Origin: Ruminococcaceae bacterium UBA3710
Lineage (GTDB): Bacteria > Bacillota > Clostridia > Oscillospirales > Acutalibacteraceae
Length of the DNA: 38,630 bases
Assembly (NCBI GenBank): GCA_002371985.1
Contig: DFHZ01000014.1
Span: forward strand, 1-38,630
Reading direction: 5' to 3'
Under the pieces are notes generated by a model. That model searched no databases, was not told the DNA's origin, and was given only the letters and a program-made list of their open reading frames with translations. Both the position numbers and the translations under genes were made by a program. Shown piece by piece: positions 1 through 8,733 of the stretch (position 1 is the stretch's first letter; each line of letters opens with the position of its first letter).

Positions 1-2
1 TA

Positions 3-1580
3 AACGAGAGATATGTTATAGGCAAGGTCACCCACCGCTCAAGTGAGGGCATTACCTACCTTGCATTTGACAAAAACAAAAACAAGCCGGTAAATATAAA
101 GGAATACTTCCCTCTTTCGTTTTCTTTGAGAAATCCCGATAAAACCGTTGCGGTTAAAAATGAGGAAAACTTTTATTTCAACGAAGGACTTCTTGAATTT
201 ATTGACTTAAATAAAAAACTTTCGCAGTTAGAAGCTGCTTCAATTATTCCGGTTGAGAATGTTTTTGAAGATAACGGAACGGCTTATGCCGTCTTTGCTC
301 ATAATACCGGCATTACCCTTTCAAATTTTCTTGATGTAAACGGCGGGACCCTTAAATGGGAACAGGCAAGACCTCTGTTTTTGCCCCTTATTGATACAAT
401 TATTACACTTAATTCAAACGGTATAATTCACGGCGGTATATCGCCCGAAAGTATCATAGTCGGCAGGGACGGAAAACTGAGAATTTCAAATATTTCGATA
501 ATCGAAACAAGATTTGCTTCGGAAAAATTACAAACGGTTATTTACCCGGGGTGTGCCGCTATCGAACAGTATTCGACCGAAAAGGGCAATATAGGAAGTT
601 TTACCGATGTTTACGGTCTTGCGGCTACAATTTTTCGTGTTATAATCGGTGTACTCCCCCCTCCGGCAAACGAGCGAATTAAAAATGACAGTATGTCTAT
701 CCCCTCTCATTTTGCCGACGAATTACCAAGGCAGGTTTTGGTTTCACTTGCAAATGCTTTGCAGGTTAAAATTGCCGCAAGAACGCAGACCGTTGAGCAT
801 TTCAGGGATGAACTTGTTTACGGTGAAACAACCGAAAATATAAAAAGGGCGGAAAATAAACGCCGTATGGAAGAACAGGAACGCTCAAAAAGAATTGCAG
901 AAAAAATCGCAGGCAATAATCCTGATAAACCAAGCAAAAAGAAAAAATCTTCTTCATTAAAATATGCCTTAATAGCCGCTTTATCTACCGTTGGTGTATT
1001 TCTTATCCTGTTTGCAATTCTTTCATTTACCGTATTCAAAGATTACTTTTTCCCTAAAAAGGATACGGATACGAATAGCGATGTTTCTTCAATGCCGAGT
1101 GTCGCTTCTATCGGCGAAATAGACGAAGGTGCAGATACCGTTAAAATAAAACTGTACCCTGTACCCAATTTAATAGGAAAATACTATTCTCAACTTGAAG
1201 AGATTAAGGAACTTGACGACCTGCAAATCAATATTGCCGGTAAAGCATTTTCGGATACAGCACCAAGGGGCACAATCTGTGCTCAGTCTGTTGAAGCCGG
1301 TAAAGAGGTCGAGAAGGATACTAAGATTGACATTACTATAAGTTTAGGTCCTTCAAAGATTAAAATAGCCGATGTTTTGGGTCTTGAACCTGACCAAGCA
1401 AAACTCGAACTGTTAAAACAAGGCTTCTTATTTGAAAATATCGAGGTTATAGAAAAATACGATTCTGACAGCGAGCCCGGCAAAATTATCTCTCAAGAGC
1501 CGAAGTACGGCGAATTGGTAAGCACCGATATTGCAGTTAAAATATATGTAAATTCGTACCAAGAAGAAGAGGAAGAATAA
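3..1580 (+). CDS. PASTA-domain serine/threonine pseudokinase (5' truncated by window edge)
   Basis: The reading frame is open from base 3, so the true start lies outside the window. The N-terminal part aligns by eye with the Ruminococcaceae kinase type 'RYVIG...GITYLAFD...IKEYFP'; the glycine-rich loop is degenerate but the IKEYFP lysine remains. The catalytic-loop HRD reads HGG (HGGISPESI, about 429-455) and the DFG position reads as SN around 485-500, so both catalytic aspartates are missing. The kinase C-lobe signature (IEQYSTEKG...TDVYGLAATIFR) is intact. A Lys/Arg-rich juxtamembrane stretch, one membrane segment (about 955-1040) and two extracellular PASTA repeats (about 1152-1350 and 1357-1557) follow, ending in an acidic tail. 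PASTA kinases bind muropeptide or lipid II fragments and control wall synthesis and division. This copy is probably a non-catalytic sensor or scaffold. It is followed by the promoter of the rimP operon. Confidence 0.85.
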   Translation, partial: NERYVIGKVTHRSSEGITYLAFDKNKNKPVNIKEYFPLSFSLRNPDKTVAVKNEENFYFNEGLLEFIDLNKKLSQLEAASIIPVENVFEDNGTAYAVFAHNTGITLSNFLDVNGGTLKWEQARPLFLPLIDTIITLNSNGIIHGGISPESIIVGRDGKLRISNISIIETRFASEKLQTVIYPGCAAIEQYSTEKGNIGSFTDVYGLAATIFRVIIGVLPPPANERIKNDSMSIPSHFADELPRQVLVSLANALQVKIAARTQTVEHFRDELVYGETTENIKRAENKRRMEEQERSKRIAEKIAGNNPDKPSKKKKSSSLKYALIAALSTVGVFLILFAILSFTVFKDYFFPKKDTDTNSDVSSMPSVASIGEIDEGADTVKIKLYPVPNLIGKYYSQLEEIKELDDLQINIAGKAFSDTAPRGTICAQSVEAGKEVEKDTKIDITISLGPSKIKIADVLGLEPDQAKLELLKQGFLFENIEVIEKYDSDSEPGKIISQEPKYGELVSTDIAVKIYVNSYQEEEEE

Positions 1581-1607
1581 CGGGAATGCAAAAATATTAA
1601 AAAATAC

Positions 1608-1635
1608 TTGATTTTATAATATTTTGTGGTATAAT
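1608..1635 (+). promoter_or_regulatory. Promoter of rimP-nusA-infB operon (extended -10)
   Basis: A -35 TTGATT (1608-1613), a 16-base spacer and a -10 TATAAT (1630-1635) preceded by TGG, an extended -10 motif. Transcription should start near 1642, about 70 bases before the rimP start codon. Inferred from sequence only. Confidence 0.7.
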
Positions 1636-1654
1636 AATTTATAGACTTTTTATG

Positions 1655-1684
1655 AAAGGTGAGTGGGTTTCCCACTCACTTTTA
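1655..1684 (+). terminator. GC-rich hairpin in rimP leader, terminator-like
   Basis: A perfect 9-bp stem GTGAGTGGG / CCCACTCAC with a TTT loop, extended by A-U and G-U pairs and followed by TTTTATTATT. It could terminate the upstream pseudokinase gene, but it lies downstream of the predicted promoter, so rimP transcripts would carry it about 15 bases from their 5' end. It may be an attenuator or a 5' stabiliser. Confidence 0.6.
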
Positions 1685-1710
1685 TTATTACTCAAATCGG
1701 AGGGCTTTTT

Positions 1711-2166
1711 GTGGCAAAGATTGCAGATAAAGTTTATTCGCTTATTGAAGACACTGTAAACTCATTAGGCGTCGAACTTTGGGATGTCGTGTTTGTTAAA
1801 GAGGGTGCATCGCACTATTTAAGGGTCTTTATAGATAAAGAGGGCGGAGTAAATATTGATGATTGTACCAATGTTTCTCACGCAATAGACCCGATAATAG
1901 ACGAAGCTGACCCTGTTGATGTTTCTTATTACCTTGAAGTTTCTTCTCCCGGTATTAACCGAAGTTTAACAAGAGAAAAGCACTTTTTATCGTCAATCGG
2001 TTTGCCGGTTACAGCAAAACTTTATAAAGCAATAGACGGCTCAAAGCAGATTTCCGGCATTTTAAGCGATTATGACGGCGGTCCTGTTATCACCGCAGAA
2101 GACGGGAAAATTTATAAATTTCAAAACAGCGAAATTGTCAGAGTAAATTTAAACGAAGAGTTTTAA
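1711..2166 (+). CDS. rimP: Ribosome maturation factor RimP
   Basis: A 151-residue RimP, needed for assembly of the 30S subunit. The N-terminal domain contains the family stretch VSHAIDPIIDE...YYLEVSSPGINRSL, and the C-terminal SH3-like domain ends IVRVNLNEEF. The GTG at 1711 is chosen because GGAGGG lies at 1699-1704 and the protein then starts MAKIADKVYSLIED like other RimPs; an ORF extension to 1663 would start inside the leader hairpin. First gene of the nusA operon, 27 bases before nusA. It may be co-regulated with nusA through the leader hairpin. Confidence 0.93.
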   Translation: MAKIADKVYSLIEDTVNSLGVELWDVVFVKEGASHYLRVFIDKEGGVNIDDCTNVSHAIDPIIDEADPVDVSYYLEVSSPGINRSLTREKHFLSSIGLPVTAKLYKAIDGSKQISGILSDYDGGPVITAEDGKIYKFQNSEIVRVNLNEEF

Positions 2167-2193
2167 TATAGTTTATTGGAGGAATTGAGAAAA

Positions 2194-3279
2194 ATGGCTA
2201 AGGCTAAAATCACTGCAAAAGAAAAGAAAGAGATGAAGGAGTTTTTCGAGGCTCTTGACCAAATGGAACAGGAAAGAGGTATTCCAAAGGAATATATAAT
2301 CGAAAAGATTTCCGAGGCTATTACTGTTGCCGCCAGAAAAGATTACGGCGGTAATGACATAGTAACCTGCATAATCGATACAGAAAATGAACTGTTTTCG
2401 GTTGTTGCAAGGAAGACTATTGTTGATACGGTTGAAAATCCTTATACTCAAATTTCAAAGGAAGATGCTATTGCCATCGACCCTAATTCACTTGAAGACG
2501 GTTTTGTTGATATAAAACTCGACCCTAAAAAATTCGGCAGAATTGTTGCTCAAAATTCAAAAAATAACTTCCGTCAGGGTGTAAGAGAGGCTGAAAGGGG
2601 TCAGGTTCTCCAGGAATTTCAGAGCAAAACAAGAGAAATTGTTACCGCTAAAGTTGAAAGAATTGACCCAAAAACGGGAAATGCTATTTTGACAATAGGT
2701 CATAGCGAAGCAACCTTGCCGAAACTCGAACAAGTACCCGACGAACAACTCAAAGAGGGCGACCTTATCAAGGTTTATGTTGTTGATGTTAAGGAAACCG
2801 AAAAGGGACCGAGAATTATGCTTTCCCGCACACATCCGGGTCTTGTAAAACGCCTTTTTGAAACCGAAGTTCCCGAAATCTTTGACGGCACAATAGAAAT
2901 TAAATCAATTTCCCGTCAGGCAGGTTCAAGAACAAAAATGGCAGTTTGGTCCGAAAACAGCGAAATTGATGCTGTCGGTGCTTGTATCGGTCAAAAGGGT
3001 GTTCGTGTAAACAAAATAGTTGACGAATTAAAAGGCGAAAAAATTGATATAGTTAAGTACAGCGATGACCCGGTTGCTTTTGTAAGCGAAGCCCTGTCCC
3101 CTGCAAAAGTTGTTTCGGTTGAAATCGAATCAACCGAGCCAAAGGTTTGCAAAGCAAGAGTTCCTGAATCTCAACTTTCTCTTGCAATCGGAAACAAGGG
3201 CCAAAATGTCCGCCTTGCCGCAAAACTTACAGGTTGGAAGATTGATATTCATCCGGAAAGCGGTTTCTTCGGCGAATAA
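2194..3279 (+). CDS. nusA: Transcription termination/antitermination factor NusA
   Basis: A 361-residue NusA that binds RNA polymerase and nascent RNA and affects pausing, termination and antitermination. The N-terminal polymerase-binding domain (about 1-125) is followed by an S1 domain (about 130-200; GQVLQEFQSKTREIVTAKVERID) and two KH domains (about 200-355), with the KH signatures GACIGQKGVRV and LAIGNKGQNVRLAA. The acidic C-terminal repeats of proteobacterial NusA are absent, as is normal in Firmicutes. The ATG at 2194 is preferred over the upstream TTG codons because GGAGG lies at 2178-2182. Seven bases after its stop comes the ribosome-binding region of ylxR. Confidence 0.96.
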   Translation: MAKAKITAKEKKEMKEFFEALDQMEQERGIPKEYIIEKISEAITVAARKDYGGNDIVTCIIDTENELFSVVARKTIVDTVENPYTQISKEDAIAIDPNSLEDGFVDIKLDPKKFGRIVAQNSKNNFRQGVREAERGQVLQEFQSKTREIVTAKVERIDPKTGNAILTIGHSEATLPKLEQVPDEQLKEGDLIKVYVVDVKETEKGPRIMLSRTHPGLVKRLFETEVPEIFDGTIEIKSISRQAGSRTKMAVWSENSEIDAVGACIGQKGVRVNKIVDELKGEKIDIVKYSDDPVAFVSEALSPAKVVSVEIESTEPKVCKARVPESQLSLAIGNKGQNVRLAAKLTGWKIDIHPESGFFGE

Positions 3280-3304
3280 ACTTTAATTGAAGGGAAGTTT
3301 TTTC

Positions 3305-3577
3305 TTGAAAAATAGGAAGACGCCAATGCGTACATGTATCGGTTGCCGTGAAATGAAGGCAAAGCACGAACTTATGCGAATAGTTAAAACACCCGAAGGC
3401 GAAGTCCTGCTTGATTTAACAGGTCGCAAAAACGGAAGAGGTGCTTATGTCTGCAAAAATGCAGAATGCCTTCAAAAAATAAGAAAACGCAAAGCCCTTT
3501 CAAATGCTTTTGGTATGTTTGTTGACGACTCTGTTTATGAAAACATAGAAAAGGAATTTGAATCACTTGAACAATAA
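3305..3577 (+). CDS. ylxR: YlxR family RNA-binding protein (nusA-infB operon)
   Basis: A 90-residue basic protein of the YlxR (DUF448) family, which is almost always encoded between nusA and infB; a role in RNA binding or RNase P modulation has been proposed for the family. The diagnostic GRKNGRGAYVC is present, together with Cys pairs CIGC and C..AEC that may bind a metal. The TTG at 3305 is the likely start, with GAAGGGAAG at 3289-3297, giving LKNRKTPMRTCIGCRE. The ATG at 3326 is an alternative. The gene end overlaps the start region of ylxQ. Confidence 0.9.
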   Translation: MKNRKTPMRTCIGCREMKAKHELMRIVKTPEGEVLLDLTGRKNGRGAYVCKNAECLQKIRKRKALSNAFGMFVDDSVYENIEKEFESLEQ

Positions 3578-3878
3578 AATTTTAACACTTTTGGGGTTTG
3601 CCTCAAAGGCAGGTAAATTATCATTTGGAGCCGCATCATCTTCTGACATGATTAAATGCGGAAAATCAAAACTAATAGTTATATCTTGTGATATTTCCAA
3701 AAAAAGCAAAAAAGAAATTCGCTTTTTATCGGATAAACACGGTGTAAAGCAAATAGTGCTTGATACCGTTTCAACTTCAATACTTACAAACGCAGTTGGC
3801 AGAAGTTGCGGAATATTATCTGTCAACGACAGTTCATTTGCCTCTGCAATAGCAGAAGAATACGGGAGGAAATGCTAA
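3567..3878 (+). CDS. ylxQ: L7Ae/YlxQ family ribosomal-like protein
   Basis: A 103-residue protein of the L7Ae/L30e/Gadd45 fold that binds kink-turn RNA in characterised relatives. The family start [18 protein letters not shown] is clear, followed by [17 protein letters not shown] and a C-terminal [15 protein letters not shown]. The TTG at 3567 is favoured over the TTG at 3558 because AAAGGAA at 3550-3556 is then properly spaced; it overlaps the end of ylxR by 11 bases. Its stop TAA shares one base with the ATG of infB, so the two are translationally coupled. Confidence 0.9.
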   Translation: MNNKILTLLGFASKAGKLSFGAASSSDMIKCGKSKLIVISCDISKKSKKEIRFLSDKHGVKQIVLDTVSTSILTNAVGRSCGILSVNDSSFASAIAEEYGRKC

Positions 3879-6484
3879 TGACGAATAAATACAAAATAAG
3901 TGAGATGGCCAAAGATTTCGGTATCGCTTCAAAGGAACTTACCGCTTTGGTTTTGGAAATTACAGGCGAAGAAAAAAAGTCCGGTGCTTCCTTAGGTGAA
4001 AGAGAAATCGGTCTTGTTTTTGATGCTCTTACAAAGAAAAACAGTGTTAAGAGTTTCGATGAATACTTTGCAAGCGGTGCTAAATCTCGTGAGGAAAATG
4101 CCAAAAAGCGACAGGACGAGAAAGATAAAAAACTCGCCGACCAAATGGCTATTCTTGAACAGTTAAAGGCGGCAGCCGCTATGGAAGCCAAAAAGAATGC
4201 TCCCAAAGAGGAAGAAAAGCCGGTGGAAAAGGTCAAGAAGGAAAAAGCACCTGCCAAGGAAAAAACTCCTGTTAAAGAAAAGGTCAAGAAAGAAAAAGAA
4301 GAAGTCAAAGAGCCGCAAAAGACTGCCGAAGTTAAAGAAGAAAAGAAGCAGGAACCGGCTAAAAAGACTGCAAAAGAGCCTACTGCCACCCAAAAAAGAC
4401 TCAACGAGAAAAAGCCTACTCCCCAAAAAGAAACAAAGCCATACGACGGTCCGCTTGTTGCTCCGCCTAAAAAGGAAAAGAAAAACCCCGGAGTTGCTCC
4501 AAACAGAGGACCTGCTCAACTTCGTCATGTTGATACCCGTACCTCTAATGTAAATATTGATAAATATAACGAAAAATATGAAACTATCGCTCCCGCAAAT
4601 ACCATGCGTGATAATTTCACATCAAAACAGAAAATTAAACAAAAATCACAAGATTATCGCCGTCCGCAAGGTGCTAAGCGTGAAACAGAGGCAGACAAAC
4701 TCCGCCGTATGCAACTCGAACGCATCAAGAAAACACCTATTACCGTTACTGTCGGCGAAGAAATTACCGTAGGTGAACTTGCTGCAGCACTTAAAAAGAC
4801 TGCGGCAGAGGTTATTAAAACCCTTATGAAACTCGGTATGATGGCAAATGTAAATCAGGTTATTGATTATGATACAGCCGAAATCGTAGTTACCGAGATG
4901 GGTGCAAAAATTCAAAAAGCAGTTGTAGTTACAATCGAAGAAAAAATTATGGATGTGGCCGAAGACAGAGAAGAAGATTTAAAGCCGAGAAGCCCCGTTG
5001 TTGTTGTTATGGGCCATGTTGACCATGGTAAAACTTCACTTCTTGATGCTATCCGTAACACAGCAGTTACAGATACAGAAGCCGGTGGTATTACCCAGCA
5101 TATCGGTGCTTACAGGGTAAACTGCAACGGTCAGGATATTACTTTCCTTGACACTCCGGGACACGCCGCATTTACCGCTATGCGTCAAAGAGGTGCTATG
5201 GCTACCGATATTGCGGTACTTGTTGTTGCCGCTGACGACGGTATTATGCCGCAAACTATTGAAGCGATAAACCACGCAAAAGCCGCAAATGTTCAAATTA
5301 TTGTTGCGATAAATAAGATGGATAAACCGGATGCAAACCCGGACAGAATTATGCAACAACTCACCGAACATTCTTTAGTTCCCGAAGAATGGGGCGGCGA
5401 TGTAATCTGCGTTCCTGTTTCGGCGAAAAATCATACAGGTATTGATAAATTACTTGAAAATATCCTTCTTGTTTCGGAAATGCTCGAACTTAAAGCAAAT
5501 CCTGACAGAAAAGCAAAGGGCGTTGTTATCGAGGCTCGTCTTGACAAAGGCAGAGGTCCTGTTGCTTCCCTGCTCGTTCAAAACGGTACTCTTAAATCGG
5601 GAGATATTATAGTTGCCGGAACTTCGGTTGGTAGAGTTCGTATGATGACCGACGAAAACGGCAAAGTTGTTAAGTCTGCCGGTCCGTCTGTTCCTGTTGA
5701 GATTACAGGTCTTGCAGAAACCCCTGCCGCAGGAGACGGTTTTGATGCAGTTTCCGACGAAAGACTTGCAAGAGAACTTGTTGAACAGCGTAAAGAAAAA
5801 ATCAAAAACGATGCCTTTAATGCCAAACAAAAGGTTACTCTTGATAACCTCTTTAACCAGTTATCAGAAGGCGATTTAAAGACCCTTAATATCGTTGTTA
5901 AAGCCGATGTTCAGGGTAGTGTTGAGGCAGTAAGAGAGAGCCTTGAAAAATTATCTAATGACGAAGTTAAGGTATCTGTTATTCACGGCGGTGTAGGTGC
6001 AATCAACGAATCTGATATTATGTTGGCTCAAACATCAGGTGCCATTGTCGTAGGATTTAATGTTCGCCCGGATGCAGTTGCAAAAGAAGCCGCCGACCGT
6101 GACGGTGTAGATATTCGCACATACAGAATTATTTATGACTGCATCGAAGAAATCGAAGCGGCTATGAAAGGTATGCTTGCTCCGAAATTCCGTGAGAGTG
6201 TTTTGGGAACAGTTGAAGTTCGTAATACCTACAAGATTTCAAATGTCGGTACTATTGCCGGATGTTATGTAACAAGCGGTAAAGTTACAAGAGCATGTAA
6301 AATTCGTCTTGTAAGAGACGGCATCGTAATATGTGAAGACGAAATTGCTTCTTTGCGTCGTTTCAAGGACGATGTAAAGGAAGTAGCACAAGGTTACGAA
6401 TGCGGTATAGGACTTCAAAAATTTGCCGATATTAAAGACGGAGATATATTTGAGGCATTTATTATGGAGGAATATACGGAATAA
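3878..6484 (+). CDS. infB: Translation initiation factor IF-2
   Basis: An 868-residue IF-2, the GTPase that places initiator fMet-tRNA on the ribosome and promotes subunit joining. An N-terminal IF2_N module ([20 protein letters not shown]) is followed by a long Lys/Glu-rich linker (about 70-230) and a second IF2_N ([19 protein letters not shown]). The G domain carries G1 GHVDHGKT (379-386), G2 [11 protein letters not shown]3 DTPGHAAF, G4 NKMD and G5 SAK; domains II, III and IV (QGSVEAV, CEIGL-like [15 protein letters not shown]) follow. The ATG at 3878 has GGGAGG at 3864-3869; the ATG at 3872 is too close. It overlaps both ylxQ and rbfA by one base. Confidence 0.97.
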   Translation: MTNKYKISEMAKDFGIASKELTALVLEITGEEKKSGASLGEREIGLVFDALTKKNSVKSFDEYFASGAKSREENAKKRQDEKDKKLADQMAILEQLKAAAAMEAKKNAPKEEEKPVEKVKKEKAPAKEKTPVKEKVKKEKEEVKEPQKTAEVKEEKKQEPAKKTAKEPTATQKRLNEKKPTPQKETKPYDGPLVAPPKKEKKNPGVAPNRGPAQLRHVDTRTSNVNIDKYNEKYETIAPANTMRDNFTSKQKIKQKSQDYRRPQGAKRETEADKLRRMQLERIKKTPITVTVGEEITVGELAAALKKTAAEVIKTLMKLGMMANVNQVIDYDTAEIVVTEMGAKIQKAVVVTIEEKIMDVAEDREEDLKPRSPVVVVMGHVDHGKTSLLDAIRNTAVTDTEAGGITQHIGAYRVNCNGQDITFLDTPGHAAFTAMRQRGAMATDIAVLVVAADDGIMPQTIEAINHAKAANVQIIVAINKMDKPDANPDRIMQQLTEHSLVPEEWGGDVICVPVSAKNHTGIDKLLENILLVSEMLELKANPDRKAKGVVIEARLDKGRGPVASLLVQNGTLKSGDIIVAGTSVGRVRMMTDENGKVVKSAGPSVPVEITGLAETPAAGDGFDAVSDERLARELVEQRKEKIKNDAFNAKQKVTLDNLFNQLSEGDLKTLNIVVKADVQGSVEAVRESLEKLSNDEVKVSVIHGGVGAINESDIMLAQTSGAIVVGFNVRPDAVAKEAADRDGVDIRTYRIIYDCIEEIEAAMKGMLAPKFRESVLGTVEVRNTYKISNVGTIAGCYVTSGKVTRACKIRLVRDGIVICEDEIASLRRFKDDVKEVAQGYECGIGLQKFADIKDGDIFEAFIMEEYTE

Positions 6485-6828
6485 TGGCTGGTTATAAAAT
6501 AAACCGTGTTACATCGGATATAAAAATTTGTCTTTCCGAACTTTTAAGGGAGGTCAAAGACCCTCGCATTAGTAAACTTTTAAGTATAATAAAACTTAAT
6601 GTTTCGGGCGATATGTCCTATGCGGCGGTATATGTCAGTGCAATCGAAGGCAAGGAAAAAACCGAGGAATCGGTTAAAATTCTTAATAAAAGTGCAAACG
6701 GATATTTAAGAAGAGAACTCGGAAGCCGTATGAAATTACGAAAAGTTCCCGAACTTAAATTTATTGCTGATAATTCCATTGAGAACAGTGCACACATTTC
6801 CGAAATAATTGATTCATTCGGCAAATAA
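6484..6828 (+). CDS. rbfA: Ribosome-binding factor A
   Basis: A 114-residue RbfA, a KH-fold protein that acts in late 30S maturation and processing of the 16S rRNA 5' end. Family hallmarks are the start YKINRVTSDIKICLSELLREVKDPRI and the C-terminal RMKLRKVPELKFIADNSIE. The ATG shares one base with the infB stop (TAATG), so translation is coupled. Length and position in the operon are standard. Nothing unusual was seen. Confidence 0.96.
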   Translation: MAGYKINRVTSDIKICLSELLREVKDPRISKLLSIIKLNVSGDMSYAAVYVSAIEGKEKTEESVKILNKSANGYLRRELGSRMKLRKVPELKFIADNSIENSAHISEIIDSFGK

Positions 6829-6841
6829 AAGAGAGATTTAT

Positions 6842-7846
6842 ATGGAAAATACAAACGAAATAATCTGTAAGGATTTATCCCTTAAAGAAACTGCAAAATT
6901 TCTTAAAAAACACGATAATTTTGTCATTTTAACACATGCTTCACCCGACGGAGATACACTCGGTGCCGGTTATGCCCTCTTTTACGGTCTTAAAGAGATA
7001 GGTAAAATTGCGGCTGTAATTTGTGCTGACGTTATTCCCAAAAAATATGGATATTTTGTCCACGAAACCGATAATGTAGATTCTTCAAAAGCCACTATTA
7101 TTGCGGTTGATGTTGCTACTAAGGCTCTGCTCGGTTCCCTTTCCGAAGAATTCGGCGACAATGTAGACCTATGTATAGACCACCACATTTCCAATTCAAG
7201 ATATGCTAAAAATTTGTATCTGGATGCAGAGGCCTCGGCTACATGCGAAATCATTTATGAACTGCTTGAATGTATGCATGTAAATATTAACAACAATGCC
7301 GCAAAGGCTATGTATACCGGAATTGCTACCGATACCGGCTGTTTTAAGTATTCGAATGTTACCGCAAAAACTCATATAATCGCTTCAAAACTTTATGAAT
7401 ATGATATAGATGCGGCGACAATAAATAAGATTATGTTCGATACAAAATCAAGGAAACTTCTGGAACTTGAAAGAATGGTACTTGATACGGCAGAATATCA
7501 TTTTGACAACAAATGTATCCTTTTATCGGTTACCGCCGAAATGCAGGAAAAAACAGGTTGCAGCGGTTCAGACCTTGAAGGAATTGCGGTAATATCCAGA
7601 AGTGTTGAGGGTGTTTTAGCCGGAATTTCAATCAAGCAAACGGGGGATAATGAGTATAAAATCTCGCTCAGAACATATCCGCCGCTTAATGCATCGGAAA
7701 TTTGTAAAATGATAGGCGGAGGCGGACACAATTCTGCCGCCGGTGCTACTGTTCACGGTACGCTCGAAGAGGTTAAAGCGATGGTGCTTGATGCCGTCAA
7801 AAAAAATATGGAGGAATCTGATGCAAGGGTTTCTTCTTCTAAATAA
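6842..7846 (+). CDS. nrnA: DHH/DHHA1 phosphoesterase NrnA (oligoribonuclease / pAp phosphatase)
   Basis: A 334-residue member of the NrnA type, which degrades short oligoribonucleotides and dephosphorylates 3'-phosphoadenosine 5'-phosphate. Metal-binding motifs are in order: THASPDGD (31-38), AVDVAT, the signature DHH at 113-115, and GIATDTGCFKYSN. The C-terminal DHHA1 domain has the substrate-binding GGGGHNSAAG. The ATG at 6842 follows GAGAG at 6831-6835. nrnA next to rbfA and truB is a standard Firmicutes arrangement. Its 3' end overlaps truB by 26 bases. Confidence 0.93.
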   Translation: MENTNEIICKDLSLKETAKFLKKHDNFVILTHASPDGDTLGAGYALFYGLKEIGKIAAVICADVIPKKYGYFVHETDNVDSSKATIIAVDVATKALLGSLSEEFGDNVDLCIDHHISNSRYAKNLYLDAEASATCEIIYELLECMHVNINNNAAKAMYTGIATDTGCFKYSNVTAKTHIIASKLYEYDIDAATINKIMFDTKSRKLLELERMVLDTAEYHFDNKCILLSVTAEMQEKTGCSGSDLEGIAVISRSVEGVLAGISIKQTGDNEYKISLRTYPPLNASEICKMIGGGGHNSAAGATVHGTLEEVKAMVLDAVKKNMEESDARVSSSK

Positions 7847-8711
7847 ACCGAGCGGTATTACCTCTTTTGGTGCAGTAGCCAAATGCAAAAGGCTTACAGG
7901 TGAAAAAAGAATAGGACACACCGGTACTTTAGACCCTATGGCTACCGGTGTTTTACCCGTTTTTATAGGTAGGGCGACCGCCCTTTCTTCCTACCTTTTA
8001 GAAGCCGAAAAAACCTATATTGCTACTGTAAAGTTAGGCGTATCAACCGATACTTTAGATATAACAGGCAAGGTGCTCGAAGACTCTTATGTCAATGTTT
8101 CCAACGACGAAATAACCGATGTTATTTCAAGATTTAAAGGAAAACTTAAACAAACACCGCCAATGTTCAGTGCCATAAGAAAAGACGGCGTCAGGATGTA
8201 CGAACTTGCAAGAAACGGCGAAACTGTTCAAATTCCGCAAAGGGAAATTGAAATTTTCGATATTAAACAAACTTCACCGTTAAACGAAAACAATGAGTTT
8301 TCATTCTCGGCTACCGTTTCAAAAGGGACATATATTCGTTCCCTTGCAAGGGACATTGGAGAAGAATTAGGTTGCTTTGCCACTCTTTCTGCATTATGCA
8401 GAACATCCGCTTCCGGATTTTCCATAAATTCTTGTGTGAACTTAGACGATTTAACCGAATATAACATAAATGAATTTATAAAAAGCGAAGAGTATGCGGT
8501 CAGCCACCTAAACGCAGTAACCGTTACTCAAAAACAAGCAATAAGATTTTCAAACGGCGGACAACTCGACCTTGACCGCCTTAAAATCGGTGATTTTTTT
8601 GACGGACAACTTTTAAGGGTTAAATACGAAGATGTATTTTTAGGGCTCGGTATTGTTGACACCGCAAAAAATCAACTTTTGATTAAATGCGTTATAAATA
8701 GTATAAAATAA
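7821..8711 (+). CDS. truB: tRNA pseudouridine(55) synthase TruB
   Basis: A 296-residue TruB, which isomerises U55 in the T-loop of tRNAs. The N-terminal GFLLLNKPSGITSF and the catalytic motif HTGTLDPMATGVLP with Asp38 are intact; RATALSSYLLEAEKTYIATVKLGVSTDTLD and KGTYIRSLARDIGE are also typical. The ATG at 7821 is set by GGAGG at 7810-7814 inside nrnA, so the genes overlap and are probably coupled. The C-terminal region is a short PUA-like domain. Nothing anomalous. Confidence 0.95.
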   Translation: MQGFLLLNKPSGITSFGAVAKCKRLTGEKRIGHTGTLDPMATGVLPVFIGRATALSSYLLEAEKTYIATVKLGVSTDTLDITGKVLEDSYVNVSNDEITDVISRFKGKLKQTPPMFSAIRKDGVRMYELARNGETVQIPQREIEIFDIKQTSPLNENNEFSFSATVSKGTYIRSLARDIGEELGCFATLSALCRTSASGFSINSCVNLDDLTEYNINEFIKSEEYAVSHLNAVTVTQKQAIRFSNGGQLDLDRLKIGDFFDGQLLRVKYEDVFLGLGIVDTAKNQLLIKCVINSIK

Positions 8712-8718
8712 ACTATGC

Positions 8719-8733
8719 GGAGGGATATTTACG
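8719..8733 (+). promoter_or_regulatory. ribF ribosome-binding site with ACG initiation codon
   Basis: GGAGGG at 8719-8724 is correctly spaced from ACG at 8731. The in-frame stop at 8704 leaves only AAT AAA CTA TGC GGA GGG ATA TTT before ACG, so no ATG, GTG or TTG can start the conserved N-terminus of RibF. AAAAAGGCTATTGCA follows, as expected after an ancestral ATG. Confidence 0.75.

Noticed and set aside
3823..4404. Long Ser/Phe-rich minus-strand frame opposite infB
   Set aside because: Low-complexity antisense of the Lys/Glu linker with no start signals.
4197..4553. Lys/Arg-rich open frame inside infB
   Set aside because: It is a shadow of the Lys/Glu-rich IF-2 linker; the infB frame has domains, start and ribosome-binding site.
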